NCBI GenBank assembly: GCA_037367355.1
Contig: CM074703.1
Location: 1,426,001 to 1,490,000 of the forward strand
Direction of reading: 5' to 3'
DNA from: Neoscytalidium dimidiatum
Taxonomy: Eukaryota > Ascomycota > Dothideomycetes > Botryosphaeriales > Botryosphaeriaceae
DNA: 64,000 bases
Shown here: positions 21,506 through 32,265 of the stretch, in pieces
How positions within the stretch are numbered: position 1 is the first letter of the stretch
Layout: each line of letters begins with the position of its first letter
Notes under the pieces: generated by a model
Databases searched by the model: none
What the model saw: only the letters and a program-made list of their open reading frames with translations
Told to the model about the DNA's origin: nothing
Translations under genes and position numbers: made by a program

Positions 21506-23259
21506 ATGGGAGCCGAGCACCCACCGCCACATACCCTGGTCATTGGCACTAGTGAGTTTTTGCCGCGATGCACTCCATTGTTACGCGGACAGTCGGACTG
21601 TACATGGTCAGCCCCCATTGAAATCATACAGGAGGCGAAGAGAAGCATCCAATAGCTGCGGCTACGATCTGCCATAAAAAGGTAAAAGCCTTTTTGCTAC
21701 AATACATTGGATTCAAGCTCTTGCCGCTCAACTGCTACAGTCCCGCCTAAGGGCTACGAGAATCGTACTGACATGCGTTCCAGGCATAACCGAGCTGCTG
21801 ATCGCTCAAGGTCTCAAGAAGGTTACAAGCCCAGTCTCTCGCTTGAGTTAATACCGACTGGACAGACGAATGGAACAATATACCCTGCACTGTATTCGAA
21901 GCGGAACCTTCAGCCTTGCACTACAGACCTCGCGAATGGGGCATGTCAATCCAATGGGGCCTACCCCTGCTGCGCGACTGCTTACCGGATGAGCTCTACG
22001 ACAGTATCCATACCGCCGCCGTGGATAAGAAGTGGATTCTGCAAATGATCACACCTCACACCTAATGGCCCATCGCCTATTCCGAGCACTATTGCGATCC
22101 ATGCTCATAGCAGCGCCAGACCCGTACTTCGAGCCACCCGACCCCCCGCGCCCTTCCCACACTCTACGGCGCAACCGGCGAGCTCATCAAAAACGTGCCG
22201 CTGCTGCGCATGTACCGCATCTCGTGCCGCAAGTTCCGCAGCCTCCGCGCCAGCGGCATCGCGGTCCGGCACGGCAAGACGCTCCAGCCCATCGCCCACC
22301 CTTCCCCGGGCACCGTCGTCGCCGCGACCTTCGCCGACGGCACCACGGCCACGGGCACGCTGCTCGTCATCACCGACGGCGCCCACCCCGCCGTGCGCAC
22401 GCACGTCGTCGGCGAGGAGCGCGCCCGCGCGTGCGGCGTGCCCCGTCCGCGCCGTCAACCTGCATGTGCGATACTGCGACGCGGACAAGGCGCTGTTCAA
22501 CCGCTGGCGCCACCCCATCATGACCATGGGCATCTACCCAGACGGGCAGTGGCTGTGGATTTCCAGCGAGCACAAGCCTCTCCCTCCCGCCCTCGTTTTT
22601 CTTCCCCCACGCGGATCCCCGCTTCGCTCTCTGACGGTCCTTCTCCTCTGTCCTGCCCCGGTTCAGGATGTGCGCCGACGCTGACGATCCCGCGACCCGG
22701 GCCTTCCAGCGGCAGACGACGTGGCGCAAGCGCGAGGGCGAGGGCGACGGGGACGCGGCGTCGCTGGCGGCGCTGAAGAGGAGGGCCGAGACGTTCGGCG
22801 AGCCGTTCCGCAGCGCGAACCTCTGGGTTCGCGAGGGGACGAAGGCGCACGCGAACAGGCTGTCGTACTGGGTGCCGGTGCCGTCGGATAATAAGGGCGG
22901 GAGGGTAGTGCTGGCGGGCGATGCGGCGCACCCGATGACGTTTCGTGAGTCTGGCATTGCTGTATGTACGTGGAATGAATACTGACATCGGATTTAAGAG
23001 CGCGGCCAGGGCATGAGTCACGGTATCGCGGATGTTTTTGAAGTTGGTGAAATTCTTCAAGGCAGCCGTTGGCGGAGAAATTACTTGTTGGGTAGCAATT
23101 GACGAGTATCAAGCTGAGATGATTGGCAGAGTTGGCGATGAGGTCAAGTCGTGTCTCGAGAACACCGAGATGCTTCATGACTGGCCGAGGATGCAGGGCT
23201 CTCCGATCATGCAGCGAGGTGGGAATCCACGCGAGAAGTCGGGAGTGAGGAATAAGTGA
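21506..23259 (+). pseudogene. pseudogene of an FAD-binding monooxygenase (PHBH-like)
   Basis: Family segments occur in order but in different frames. GITELLIAQGLKK is near 21786. LPLLRDCLPDELYDSIHTAAVD ends near 22025 and is followed by stops near 22060-22110. The central domain at 22150-22430 includes a degenerate DG motif, TDGAHPAVRTHVVG. A one-base shift near 22440 leads to VNLHVRYCDADKALF. An intron-like gap (about 22571-22667) precedes RSANLWV.EGTKAHANRLSYW and the GD motif LAGDAAHPMTF at 22915-22950. An intron then leads to RGQGMSHGIADVFE and another single-base shift before LVKFFKAAVGGE. At least two frameshifts and several stops are present. The C-terminal half is GC-rich and well preserved, whereas the N-terminal third is strongly decayed. 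Confidence 0.8.
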
Positions 23260-23414
23260 AGGTGATTAAAGCATTTTGCCGGAGAAATAAATACAGGTGG
23301 TATAATGTACAGCAACGATTTTCTTTTCAGACAAGCCTTCTTCTGACCCACGTGATCCTAAAGGACAGGAAACAGCATGACGAACCCTTCCTCGTCGGTA
23401 ATGTGAGACAAAGG

Positions 23415-24175
23415 TCAGAGAGACATGGACTTAAAAGCCAAGCAGCATATAGCCCAGCACAGAGAGAGAGAGCCGATCATTGAGGTCCAGCCGACAGCAC
23501 CACTGCTCGCTCCACCTGTCGCACTGGCGGAGGCAGCCGCGGTAGAGCTCTGGACGACAGTCAGCAGGAGCAAGGAGCGCAAGGATTAATGTAGACTTAC
23601 AGCAGTAGAAGTGGCCGTTGCAGCAGCGGTAGATGCAGCAGCTGAAGCCGAGGTTCCACTGGCAGCGGACGCAGAAGTGCTGGCGGCGGTAGAGTTGGAC
23701 GAAGGAGTGGTCACAGGAGTAGTAGCAGCTGGGGTGCTGGCAGCGGTCGATGCGGCCGTGGAAGCGGTGATGGCAGCAGATACAGCAGCCTGGGTGCCAG
23801 ACAACGGAGTGGTCGAGAGACCGCAGGATGAGGCGACAGAGCTGAGACTGCCGCCGTAGTACTGCCAGATGTCGACGTTGTCGGAGCCGGCGCACTGGAG
23901 ACAGGCATCGTAGTCATGCAGGAAGGTCTCATCGTTGCATGGGTCATCGCCGCGGCCAGCGATGATGGCTTGACCTTCAAGAAGTCAGCAAGTGGTGAGT
24001 TGACTGTCAAGGCTCTCGTTGACTTACCGCAATTGTCGTGGCAATTGTACTCGGCCTCGGTCATGTCATCCTGGCGCTTGAGAATGAGCCCTAAAGGCCA
24101 ATCGGGGTCGAAAACGAGGCCGGACACGGCATGGAAGGCGAGAGCTCCAACGAGAAGACACTTCTTGGCAAACAT
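23415..24175 (-). CDS. GPI-anchored Ser/Thr/Ala-rich cell-surface protein
   Basis: 218 aa from exons (minus) 24175-24028, 23974-23601 and 23549-23415; introns GTAAGT..AAG and GTAAGT..CAG. Signal peptide MFAKKCLLVGALAFHAVSG, then a small cysteine domain (AEYNCHDNCG, DDPCNDETFLHDYDACLQC, DIWQYYGG, SSCGLS) of a type common in fungal secreted proteins. A low-complexity Ala/Ser/Thr stretch of about 80 residues follows, probably O-glycosylated. The C-terminus has small residues (GGASSGAVG) and a hydrophobic tail (MIGSLSLCWAICCLAF), typical of a GPI-anchor signal, ending KSMSL. Function is unknown; a wall or adhesion role is an inference. Divergent from the membrane protein at 25193. Confidence 0.8.
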
Positions 24176-25192
24176 GATGAGGATGACTAAGTAGAAGCGT
24201 GAAGGGGGGAAATAGGTGCGGGCGACGAGGGAGTACTTTGGAATCGAAGATCACCAGGCAGCGGGAAGTTTATAAGCCGGGCGCTTGTAAAGGAACGAGC
24301 GGCAGGTCCCCAGCAGCAAGCAAGCGCGACCAAGAGCTCGGGAGCGCTGTCGGACCTTGGCTACGACCGACATCCCCGATCCGAGAGAGCAAGCAGCGGT
24401 GGAGTTTGGCATAAAGGTCTCATGAAGGCGTCAAGCCATGGTGGCTACCTTCCTGACGGAGCCAACCCGAAGGAGGAGGGCGGAGCGAATCAAGGCAGCG
24501 GAGGGCGAGCTGGTGCCGAGAAGCAATGCAGAGGCGTCGCTGGGATGGGGCAGGAGCGAGAGGAAGTTCACTTGTCAGGTTGCATGCAGTGTCGGGAGAT
24601 GGAGCAGGTGGAGCCGGCTCGGCGACGATATCGGATGATCAGAGTTTTAGTCTTATCAGATGATCTAATCAGATCCGCTCCCTGTGCCTGCTCCCGGCTT
24701 GCTGCCCAGGCCATTGTCACAAGCCAGCGGCGGTCAGCCCGGATCAGTGCATTTGCCCAGACTCGGCAGCGTCGATACGAGCGGTCTGAGGGCGGTACGC
24801 TGGAGGCGATGGTCGAGAGCCGGACGGTGGTTCCATGCGGCAGAGACAGCGCCCGAGAGGAGACGGAAACGCTAAGCGAACAGCGCTCCAGCAGCCAATC
24901 ACCCCCACAGGCGCGCCTTCCAGAGATACTGCGCTGAGGTCGCCAACACCGCAAGAATGCAGGGTTTCCACCAGCCCAGCCGGCCCGCCATGATGTGCGA
25001 AGCGAACGGCCAAGGTTGCATTCGCCCAAACGATAGTCACCTTCGATCACCCTCGCCTCTTCTCTCGCGCCCCACCCAGTCTATATATCTCCCCTCCGCT
25101 CGCGCCAGGGACGGCCTTCTACCACACGGTCCCAACACTTACTGCGAAACCGAGCGCCTAGCGTGAGCTCTCTCCCAGAGACAATATTCGTC
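24176..25192. promoter_or_regulatory. divergent promoter of two cell-surface genes
   Basis: 1.0 kb between divergent starts. TATA-like elements: TATAAA on minus at 24274-24269 (about 95 bp upstream of the ATG at 24175) and TATATAT on plus at 25082-25088 (about 105 bp upstream of the ATG at 25193). The long plus-strand frame at 24422-24937 has no domain and is likely spurious. Confidence 0.45.
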
Positions 25193-26226
25193 ATGTTTTC
25201 GAGCCGCTTCACGAATGTTCTTCTGGCTGGGTGCGCCCTCCACCAGCTGGCTGCCGGCGCCGAAGTCCACGGCGCTGGAGCCGAGGGCACTGTGATGGGG
25301 CCTGTCGCTTTCCTCTGGCCATCAGATCGTCAGTGGAATGCTTCGTATGACAACATCGCCCCATGTGGTAGCAGCTCTGGGCCGACGAATCGAACAGAGT
25401 TCCCGCTGGGTAAGTCACGAGCGATCCATCTGCCAGCAATTGCTGACGTCTGAACTTCCAACACAGACCAGGGGTCCGTTGCTCTGACTATCGCCGACGA
25501 CGCCTGGAATGTTGAGTTCCACATCGCCTTCGGGAACAGTATGTCATGCACCTCGTCTTGAGCGTTGTTGTACGCGTGCGGTCACTGACATGTCAACTGC
25601 AGACCCCACTAGCGAGAGTGATTTCTCCGAACAGGTCGTCAGCAACATCTCGTCCGTCCAGCCCGGCCACCAATGCTACAAGCTCGAAGACCTTCCAGAC
25701 ACCATCAGTGCTGGCACCAATGCCACCATCCAGCTCGAGTACTGGTCCAACTACGACGACGGGAGCAATGAGACCTTCTATGCCTGCGCCGATGTGGTGA
25801 GTCTTTTGCCCCATTGTGGGTTCCCATCATTATCATCATCTCACTAATAAATCTTTATCTCAACAGACCTTTGTCGAGGCCGCTGCCTTCGACGCCCAAG
25901 TACCGTGCTTCAACGTCACCGCCTCCGACTTCAACTCTGGCTCTTCTTCCACTGGCTCGGCAAGCAGCAGCACCGCGTCTGCTACCGGAGCCACCGCTGA
26001 CTCTTCGTCGTCCTCCTCTGACAACGACAGTTCGTCGTCTCTCTCAGGCGCCGATAAGGCTGGTATCGCCATTGGCTCAATCCTGGGCGGCTTGTCCATC
26101 ATTGGCGCTGGCGTCTTCTTCTGGCTCTACAAGAAGAGAGCTGCCGCTAGAGCTGCACAGGCTCAGAGCGCTGCGGCAGCTACTCCGAAGGAGGTTGAGG
26201 AGGCGAGCCTGAGGTCGCATCACTAA
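25193..26226 (+). CDS. BIM1/X325-like (LPMO-like) single-pass membrane protein
   Basis: 280 aa from exons 25193-25409, 25467-25538, 25603-25796 and 25867-26226. Signal peptide near residues 1-22, then an ectodomain with AFLWPSDRQWNASYDNIAPCG, LDQGSVALTIADDAWNVEFHIAFG, PGHQCYKLEDLP and QLEYWSNYDDGSNETFYACADVTFVE. This pattern resembles the copper-acquisition-factor BIM1 / X325 family, which shares the LPMO fold but is reported to bind copper without cutting polysaccharide. A Ser-rich linker precedes one membrane helix (AGIAIGSILGGLSIIGAGVFFWLY) and a basic, Ala-rich cytosolic tail. Several N-glycosylation sequons are visible. The mature N-terminus is not obviously His, which copper ligation in this fold would need, so binding is uncertain. 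ATG 25193 was chosen because the frame upstream lacks an ATG. Confidence 0.8.
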
Positions 26227-26837
26227 GTGCCTTGCTAAGTGCTCACCTCGAGTGATACGAGTGTTTTGCCACACATATCCATCAAGCACCAACTATAGTA
26301 GAGCAAGTAAGACCGTTGGAAATACCAGTGGAGAGCAGATATCTTCGTACTATGGTTGAGGTTGTGAATTGTGGGTCGAGATGTCGGCCCATGAGGGGGG
26401 TCGGATGAGGTGGCTGGAGGATGGTCTGACTCTTTTCTTGTCGATGGAGAGCGCCATTTGTATTTGACGAATATGATCGTAATGAATCATGAGTTCTTGA
26501 GGCAGTTCATGAGATTAGTGCTGTCGAAGGTTACAGAGGAAATTCCCGAATGACGGTTCACGAATGAAGCCAGAGGCGAGATTGCCGTGTCTTGAAATCA
26601 ACCGATACCGAGGGTTACGGGCTTCTCAAGATGGTTCCTGTATTCTTCCAAACAAAAGCTTCGTGTTCTTAAGTATAAACTCTCTTAAAGTTCTATTGAG
26701 CATATATCACTAATTATCGCAGTTCGATGTTGGGAATGAGGAGGAGTCGTGGTATAATGACGTACTGGTGGGCCGGGGTCCGGAAACTTGAGCGAAGAAC
26801 ACTTCGTGGTCATATCACCTCTCGACCACTAATTACG
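26227..26837. other. intergenic region
   Basis: 3' flank of the membrane protein and 5' flank of the kinase pseudogene. No gene or repeat recognised. Confidence 0.5.
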
Positions 26838-28220
26838 ATGCGACGGGCGCTCAGCCTAGCTACTTGGCCTTTGGGAAGGGCAAAATTGCGCGTCATCCCA
26901 TCAGCGCGGTCCTCACCAGCAACACACCTTGATCGTATCTTGCGCTACCTACATGACGAGCTCGTCGAGAATGATGAAGATGAACATGAAGATGATGGGG
27001 CACTGCGGGAGGATCAGATACCTGAATTCCAAAAATATTTCTACCCCGTCAAGCTGGGCCAGATATTCGAACGCAGATACCAAAGAGTGCGAAAGATGCG
27101 CTGGGACCCTTCCTGACCGTTCTGGCTTTGCTTGTATCAGAGCTTTGTTATTGTTCTCACTCTGCCGGCCCAAGCTAATGCATTTGTAGGACAGACCGCT
27201 ATGTTACCCTGAAGGTGGTTAGAGGTATCTCCCTCACTGTGACATAGATATCTTGCGGACCAGTGTGGAACGGGGAGTCGATGATTACCGACTCTATGGC
27301 GAAGTGGTGGACAACTAGATGGGCTATCTGAATAAGCCCTTCCGTATCAAGGGCCATCCTGTCTACTCGACAGACACCGTCGTCGAAGTTGCATCGGGGT
27401 TCTACACACTCCCAATGCTCTGCGACCTCGAGTACTCACACACCGGGTCAATCCATCATCGCACACCTAAGCTCCCCCAACAGGCGTGGTGTCGAGCTCC
27501 GGGAGTCGTGCTACGGATTCGCATGTGGTCCCACGCAGTCGATATCTGGAACCTCGGGTGCTTGGTATGCCCTCGAATTCTACCGACCAACGCAAACTAT
27601 TGCAAACGCAACGCTGACAGATCAATTCATTCAGATTTGCTGGTGTGCGGAGTCATGGGATTATTTGCTCTGGCCATACGACAATTGGGGCAACTACTCG
27701 ACATACTTGCACCTGGCGCAAATCACTTCCTTCTCGGCCCACCACCGCGCGAACTTCTTGACCGAAGCCCTATCTCGCTCCATCTTTTCAATTCCGCTGG
27801 TACGTACAGAGACTCTTTCAATACCCTCAGCCACTGCTTTAAGCTCACCGAACCGTAGCTGAATTGAAGTCCCCGGCAAAGTTGGATTACCCACGCTGTC
27901 AATCACGCGTTACACCCCACGTTCGAAGAGCGCATAGATACGTGGTTCATGGTCAGGGCGGCTCGCTTGGCGGCCGAGGCGAGGCAGACATATCCAGTGA
28001 AGCCGCTCCCAACATGTTCGTTGGAAGGGTTGACGCGCGCAAGTGATCAGGTGAGGAAGGAGATGATTTCACGGATTTCGTGCGCCGCACGCTGGTCTGG
28101 CAGCCTGAGAAGCGGGCGACGGAGGGTGAGCTCCTGCAGCATCCTTGGCTCAGGGAATTTCGTTCTTTGGGCGTGTCCCGCGGTATATACACTACTGTGC
28201 CGACGTACGTAGGTAGTTGA
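26838..28220 (+). pseudogene. pseudogene of an SRPK-like serine/threonine kinase
   Basis: Pieces of a fungal SRPK-type kinase in conserved order but different frames. The N-terminus MRRALSLATWPLGR (26838) leads into EFQKYFYPVKLGQIFERRYQ (ends about 27085). A degraded glycine-loop/VAVK region with a TGA follows at 27115. ANAFVGQTAM is near 27171. WSHAVDIWNLGCL (subdomain IX, aPK-like) is near 27530-27568. LGPPPRELLDRSP is at about 27739-27777. The kinase-domain end is DDFTDFVRRTLVWQPEKR and ELLQHPWLREFRSLG, ending in TGA at 28218-28220. The HRD and DFG motifs are not found. Multiple stops and frame changes mean it cannot encode an active kinase. Confidence 0.75.
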
Positions 28221-28739
28221 ACGCAACGGCGTAAAAGCGGCCATGTTCTAGTACTATACGCACCTCTCCGCCGGCGAGTCCTCACAAATGTCGCAGGTGA
28301 GAGAGAACATGTTCCCTTGCAGCTCACAGCTGTTCTTCATTCTGTGGCCTGCACCCAGGACGGACTAAAATCTCGACATATGTGAAGCAAACTTGACATC
28401 GTTTTCCCTATGGCTCGTGCGGGCTCCTTGCACACAAAGTCATGAAATACTGGTTATCTGAATCACATTTATTTGAGAAGTATGGTGTCCTGGTAAATGG
28501 AATGGATGCAAACATCCTGAATCCCCTGTACATTTGCGTTAGCCCAGTGAGAATCTGTATTCAGGGCATATTGAACTAAGAGAGCCTCGAATGTGCTAAA
28601 TATACAAGTTTTAACTTTATTATCGTATTTTCCTTTTATTATGACGTCCCCATTGTTAGTATTGACGCAGAGTTCCATAAACACATCCAGAAGCCTGTTC
28701 GCAAGCGGCTCAGATTGCTGATCCGCGTGGAAAAAAAAA
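28221..28739. other. intergenic region
   Basis: AT-richer toward 28600. A 71-residue minus-strand frame (28469-28684) matches nothing I recognise. Confidence 0.5.
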
Positions 28740-29213
28740 TCATCTCCGAGGCGCTCGAACAGAATATGGTGGATCGAGTTTATTTTTGCCGTCCACGTCG
28801 CGAAAGGTTAATTTCGGCATGACGTCTTCGATATTCTGGAAAGTCCGAATCTTTGCACGCATTAATGGCGTGGACATCATCAAGTTATTCTCATATTGAG
28901 GACTCACATTCATTGCTGTGTATTCCCTCTCTTCGGCCGAGTCAGAGTGGGAAAAGTCGATAAGGATGCTCGTCCCGCATAGCATGCAGAACTTATGCGG
29001 CTTGGTTTTGTTACCAAAAGTATAGGAGCCAAGTCGATCTTCTCCACAAGCAAATTTGACATCCTTGGCTTTCGGGTAAACTAGGAGGTATCCATTCTTT
29101 GTGCATATCGAACAGTTGCAGCGCACGACGAAGCTAGTGGTGATGTCGGGAAGGGTGACTGTGAACTGGATGCGGCCGCAGTGACAGTTCCCTGGGTAGG
29201 TCGTCATCGCCAT
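28740..29213 (-). CDS. GFA / CENP-V-fold zinc protein
   Basis: 138 aa from exons (minus) 29213-28908 and 28850-28740. The 57-bp intron (GTGAGT..AAAG) is a multiple of three and open, so an unspliced 157-aa reading also exists, but splicing gives the family-like join AMN-IRTFQNIEDV. The GFA pattern (glutathione-dependent formaldehyde-activating-like, Mss4 fold) is clear: C10HC12G, C32NC34SIC37, then C76MLC79G, which bind one or two zinc ions. The ending KLDPPY is also typical. Many fungal members have no proven activity, so formaldehyde or glutathione chemistry is only a family-level guess. Upstream is the GMC oxidoreductase, transcribed in the same direction. Confidence 0.9.
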   Translation of the reverse strand: MAMTTYPGNCHCGRIQFTVTLPDITTSFVVRCNCSICTKNGYLLVYPKAKDVKFACGEDRLGSYTFGNKTKPHKFCMLCGTSILIDFSHSDSAEEREYTAMNVSPQYENNLMMSTPLMRAKIRTFQNIEDVMPKLTFRDVDGKNKLDPPYSVRAPRR

Positions 29214-29797
29214 GGCGCGAGTTCGAGAGGCTGAAGGTGGTTGTGAGGTGGATGGATGATGTCGCGCACTGCTGAGGAGGCGCGGCAGTGAAGCGGCGCA
29301 GCTGCCCCGCTTAGAGAGAGCCAGGCGCGCACACCCGCTCTATCATTGTTCTGCTAGATAAGATTGTAGCCTTGCGTCTTCCTGCTATGCGTAAGAGACC
29401 CCTGTCATTTGATTTGATTTGTCAGCATCGTATAGGCCTTCGCCGAAGCACTTTGTTTCATCTCCTCTCACGGTGCGATGCTCCTTCCATATCCTTATCA
29501 GCAAGACAGAATCCGCAGCTGTATCGGAAATAGCCTGTTTCCCTGACTCGATCCTATCTGAATTCAGCCCTTTGAAATCTATTTAAAAATCCATCCGTCA
29601 TTGATGCGTATTTGCTTCTTTCTGCATAACAACGCCACCTGGGCAAATTCAACGGGATTCCGTTTCACAAAACATACTGGAGAGAGGAGAAAATTGACCG
29701 TATGGAAACCGAAATTAGTCAAACCTTTCTTGCTGTATGCCTAGGTTTTTAAGCCTGAAATTTAAATATCATGTTGCGGACGTCGTTCTCAGGCGCA
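29214..29797. other. intergenic region
   Basis: Promoter of the GFA gene and terminator side of the GMC gene. No other feature recognised. Confidence 0.5.
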
Positions 29798-32265
29798 TCA
29801 AGTATGCTGCGCGGTCGCAATTGTGGCATTCGCGTAGTCCTGCTTGATGAGGTCTGCAGCCTACCAAACTCACTGGATCAGCAGTGTCCATTCCTAGACA
29901 TCATTACATCGCTGCGCGAATGCATTCTACTCACCCTCTCCGCGACCGCATAAACCGCTGCTTGAAGATGCGCTGCCGGGATCATCGGCATGACGCTCGA
30001 ATCCACGATCCGCAGGTTCCGTGTTCCGTACACCTTCAGTCTACTGTCCACCACGCCTCCGAGCTGCAGCGGCAGCATGCTCGCCGTGCCCGTGGGATGG
30101 TACTCTGTGAAGATGGCCTGCTTGATCAGCTCTGCCAGCTTCGCATCGTCGTTCACCACGTCAGGCGTCGGGTACTGCTCCTGCGGCTGCAGATCCTTCA
30201 TCCCTTCCGTGGCCATGAGACGGTGGTTGAAACGCAGCGCCTCGGCGAGGAACGAGAGGTCCGTCGGATTCGCTCCGTACCTTGTCCCACGGCGTCAGCA
30301 ATCTCCTCAGGAGCTGAGACCAGCATGGAGGAAAAAAAAAAAATACCTTGGATCAATGACCGGCACGTCAAACGGATTCCTGGAGCGAATGCGCACCTGC
30401 CCCCGGCTGAACGGCTTCATCACGCTGTACGTGAAGTGGCCTGCGTTGTCGTTGAGGATCTCGAATTGGGAGCGGTTCGCGTTGTCCAGCGCCGCCACCA
30501 GCAGCCTTTTCTGCGCTTCCCACCCGGCCACCACCGTGCTATCCAGTCCATCTGGCAGGTATTGGCCCTCGGCCTGCGCGCCGGCCGTGGCCGCGATGTT
30601 CGAGATGTTTGCAGGGGATATGGACTTCAGCGAGGGAAACGCCACGCCGTTGGGAGGCCCGGCCGTCCAGGGACCCGTGTGGTTATTCCAGAATGCGTCC
30701 CGGTTCGCGGCGTCAGCGGCGGGATCAGCTCCGTAGCCCTTTGGCCCGACATACGAGGCGTTGCTGAACGGAGCGTTCGTGGCAATCATAAAGTGGTCTT
30801 GGTAGTTGTTGCCGACGCCGGGCAAGTCAATGGCAGTGGAAATATTGTACGTGGAAAGGAACGATTCGTCGCCAATTCCTGAGAGCTGGAGAATCAACGG
30901 CGTGTGAACGGCGCCCGCGGCAAGAATAACGTCGCGCCTCGCAGTGATGTTCTTGCGGGGAGAGGAGGCATCGCTTGCAAATTCAACACCGTTGATACGC
31001 ACGGAGGGGAGGGTGTTGGATCTTTTCCGTTTTCTCAGCTTTGGTGGGGATTGAGCTGGACTCTGTGGAGAGACACTGCGCGCCTTAAGGATTCCAAACA
31101 AATCCTCCAAGCCATCACCGGGAAAGAGGTTGAAGATGTTTAGATTGTCGACGAGGCCGTTCAAGATGGTGTTTAGTTTTAGACCTTGCTGCGAGCCTTG
31201 GCCCACAGAAGAGTCACTGGTAGTCCTCTCATCATCCGGTTGTAGAACGCCTTCCAGATTTAACCGGGTCACGAATTCGCCGTTGGACACATAGAGATTA
31301 TCTCGAGAGGCTACCGGGTCGTAGTGAGACCTTCGAGCATCAGATCGGGTTTTAGCCTCGGGGTCCATGGACATAGGTAAGAACGAGGCTCCAGCGGTAA
31401 GCCCTGCATTAGTATCCCCAGCGTTTGAAACTCCGAGCTCATGAAGTCCTGAGTAGAAGTTCGCCGAAGCGCCGTAGAAGTGGCCTTGGAAGCTGACATT
31501 CACTGCGCCGCTGCTTGTGCCGTGCATCTTGTCATCGCAGCCAATTCCGTATTGTGTAGCTATGTCGGGCGCAACGTTATCGGAAAACTTCTCGCTCTGA
31601 AATTTTTCACCACTAAATCAGTATGCCGCCCGCTTGAGCTGTCATCTCACGGCTGTGCTCTGTCTTACCTTCAGGAAGTATGGCATCATGTCCCGCCACG
31701 ACCAACCCGCATTTCCGAGAGCAGCCCAATCGTTATAGTCATCCACATTTCCTCTGTTCCACAGCATTCCATTCAACAGTGTTCCGCCGCCAAGCCCGCG
31801 TCCAAGAGGGTAGTGCCTCGTTTTTCCGTCGAGGTATGTCTGCGGTTCGGTCCCCAGATTCCAATCGTAATCCAAATGCCCGGATAAGGCATCCGGCGGC
31901 GGATCGGGATCGATGCCGATGAAAAATGGCACACGGATCCATTCTTCGTCCTGATCTACTGGGCCGGCTTCCAAAAGGAGAACCGTTACACCGGGATCCT
32001 CGGATAGCCGATTGGCAACTGTGAGGCCACTGGCGCCTGGTAAGATATCAGAAGCTTATTTTCAAGGCTTGGTTAAACAAGTGCTTTTACGGACCTCCGC
32101 CGACAACTGTTTAGATTGATTAGCGAACACATTCATCTTGGAATTATTAGTCGTCTTACTAATATAATCATATGTGTCTAGCAAGGTGTCATTGATGGGT
32201 CGGCCAAGTGTGAAGCTGGAAAGAATGAGTGAAACTGTTAAATAGAGCGGATTTGTTCGTGGCAT
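29798..32265 (-). CDS. secreted GMC (glucose-methanol-choline) oxidoreductase with an internal insertion
   Basis: 714 aa from six exons (minus): 32265-32160, 32106-32095 (12 nt), 32036-31669, 31596-30347, 30280-29935 and 29860-29798. The 12-nt exon restores the FAD site DYIIVGGGASGLTVANRL; the last acceptor restores AVAERAADLIKQDYA. Signal peptide near residues 1-22. Flavoprotein marks: LLLEAGPVDQDEEW, GRGLGGGTLLNGMLWNRG, VILAAGAVHTPLILQLSGIG, NNYQDH, EYHPTGTASM and HLQAAVYAVAE. The family is FAD-dependent alcohol, aryl-alcohol, glucose or choline oxidases/dehydrogenases. An aryl-alcohol-oxidase-like role (H2O2 supply) would fit a genome with a secreted peroxidase but is not proven. Oddity: about 80 residues with a basic KLRKRKRS segment inserted between EFVTRL and GVEFA make it longer than usual. 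Confidence 0.9.

Noticed and set aside
24422..24937. A 171-codon plus-strand gene in the divergent promoter
   Set aside because: No domain, Arg/Glu/Ser-rich composition and position between two divergent promoters suggest a chance frame.
29884..30882. A 332-codon plus-strand frame opposite the GMC gene
   Set aside because: No domain; it overlaps the well-supported minus-strand exon 4 and reads as His/Arg-rich antisense.
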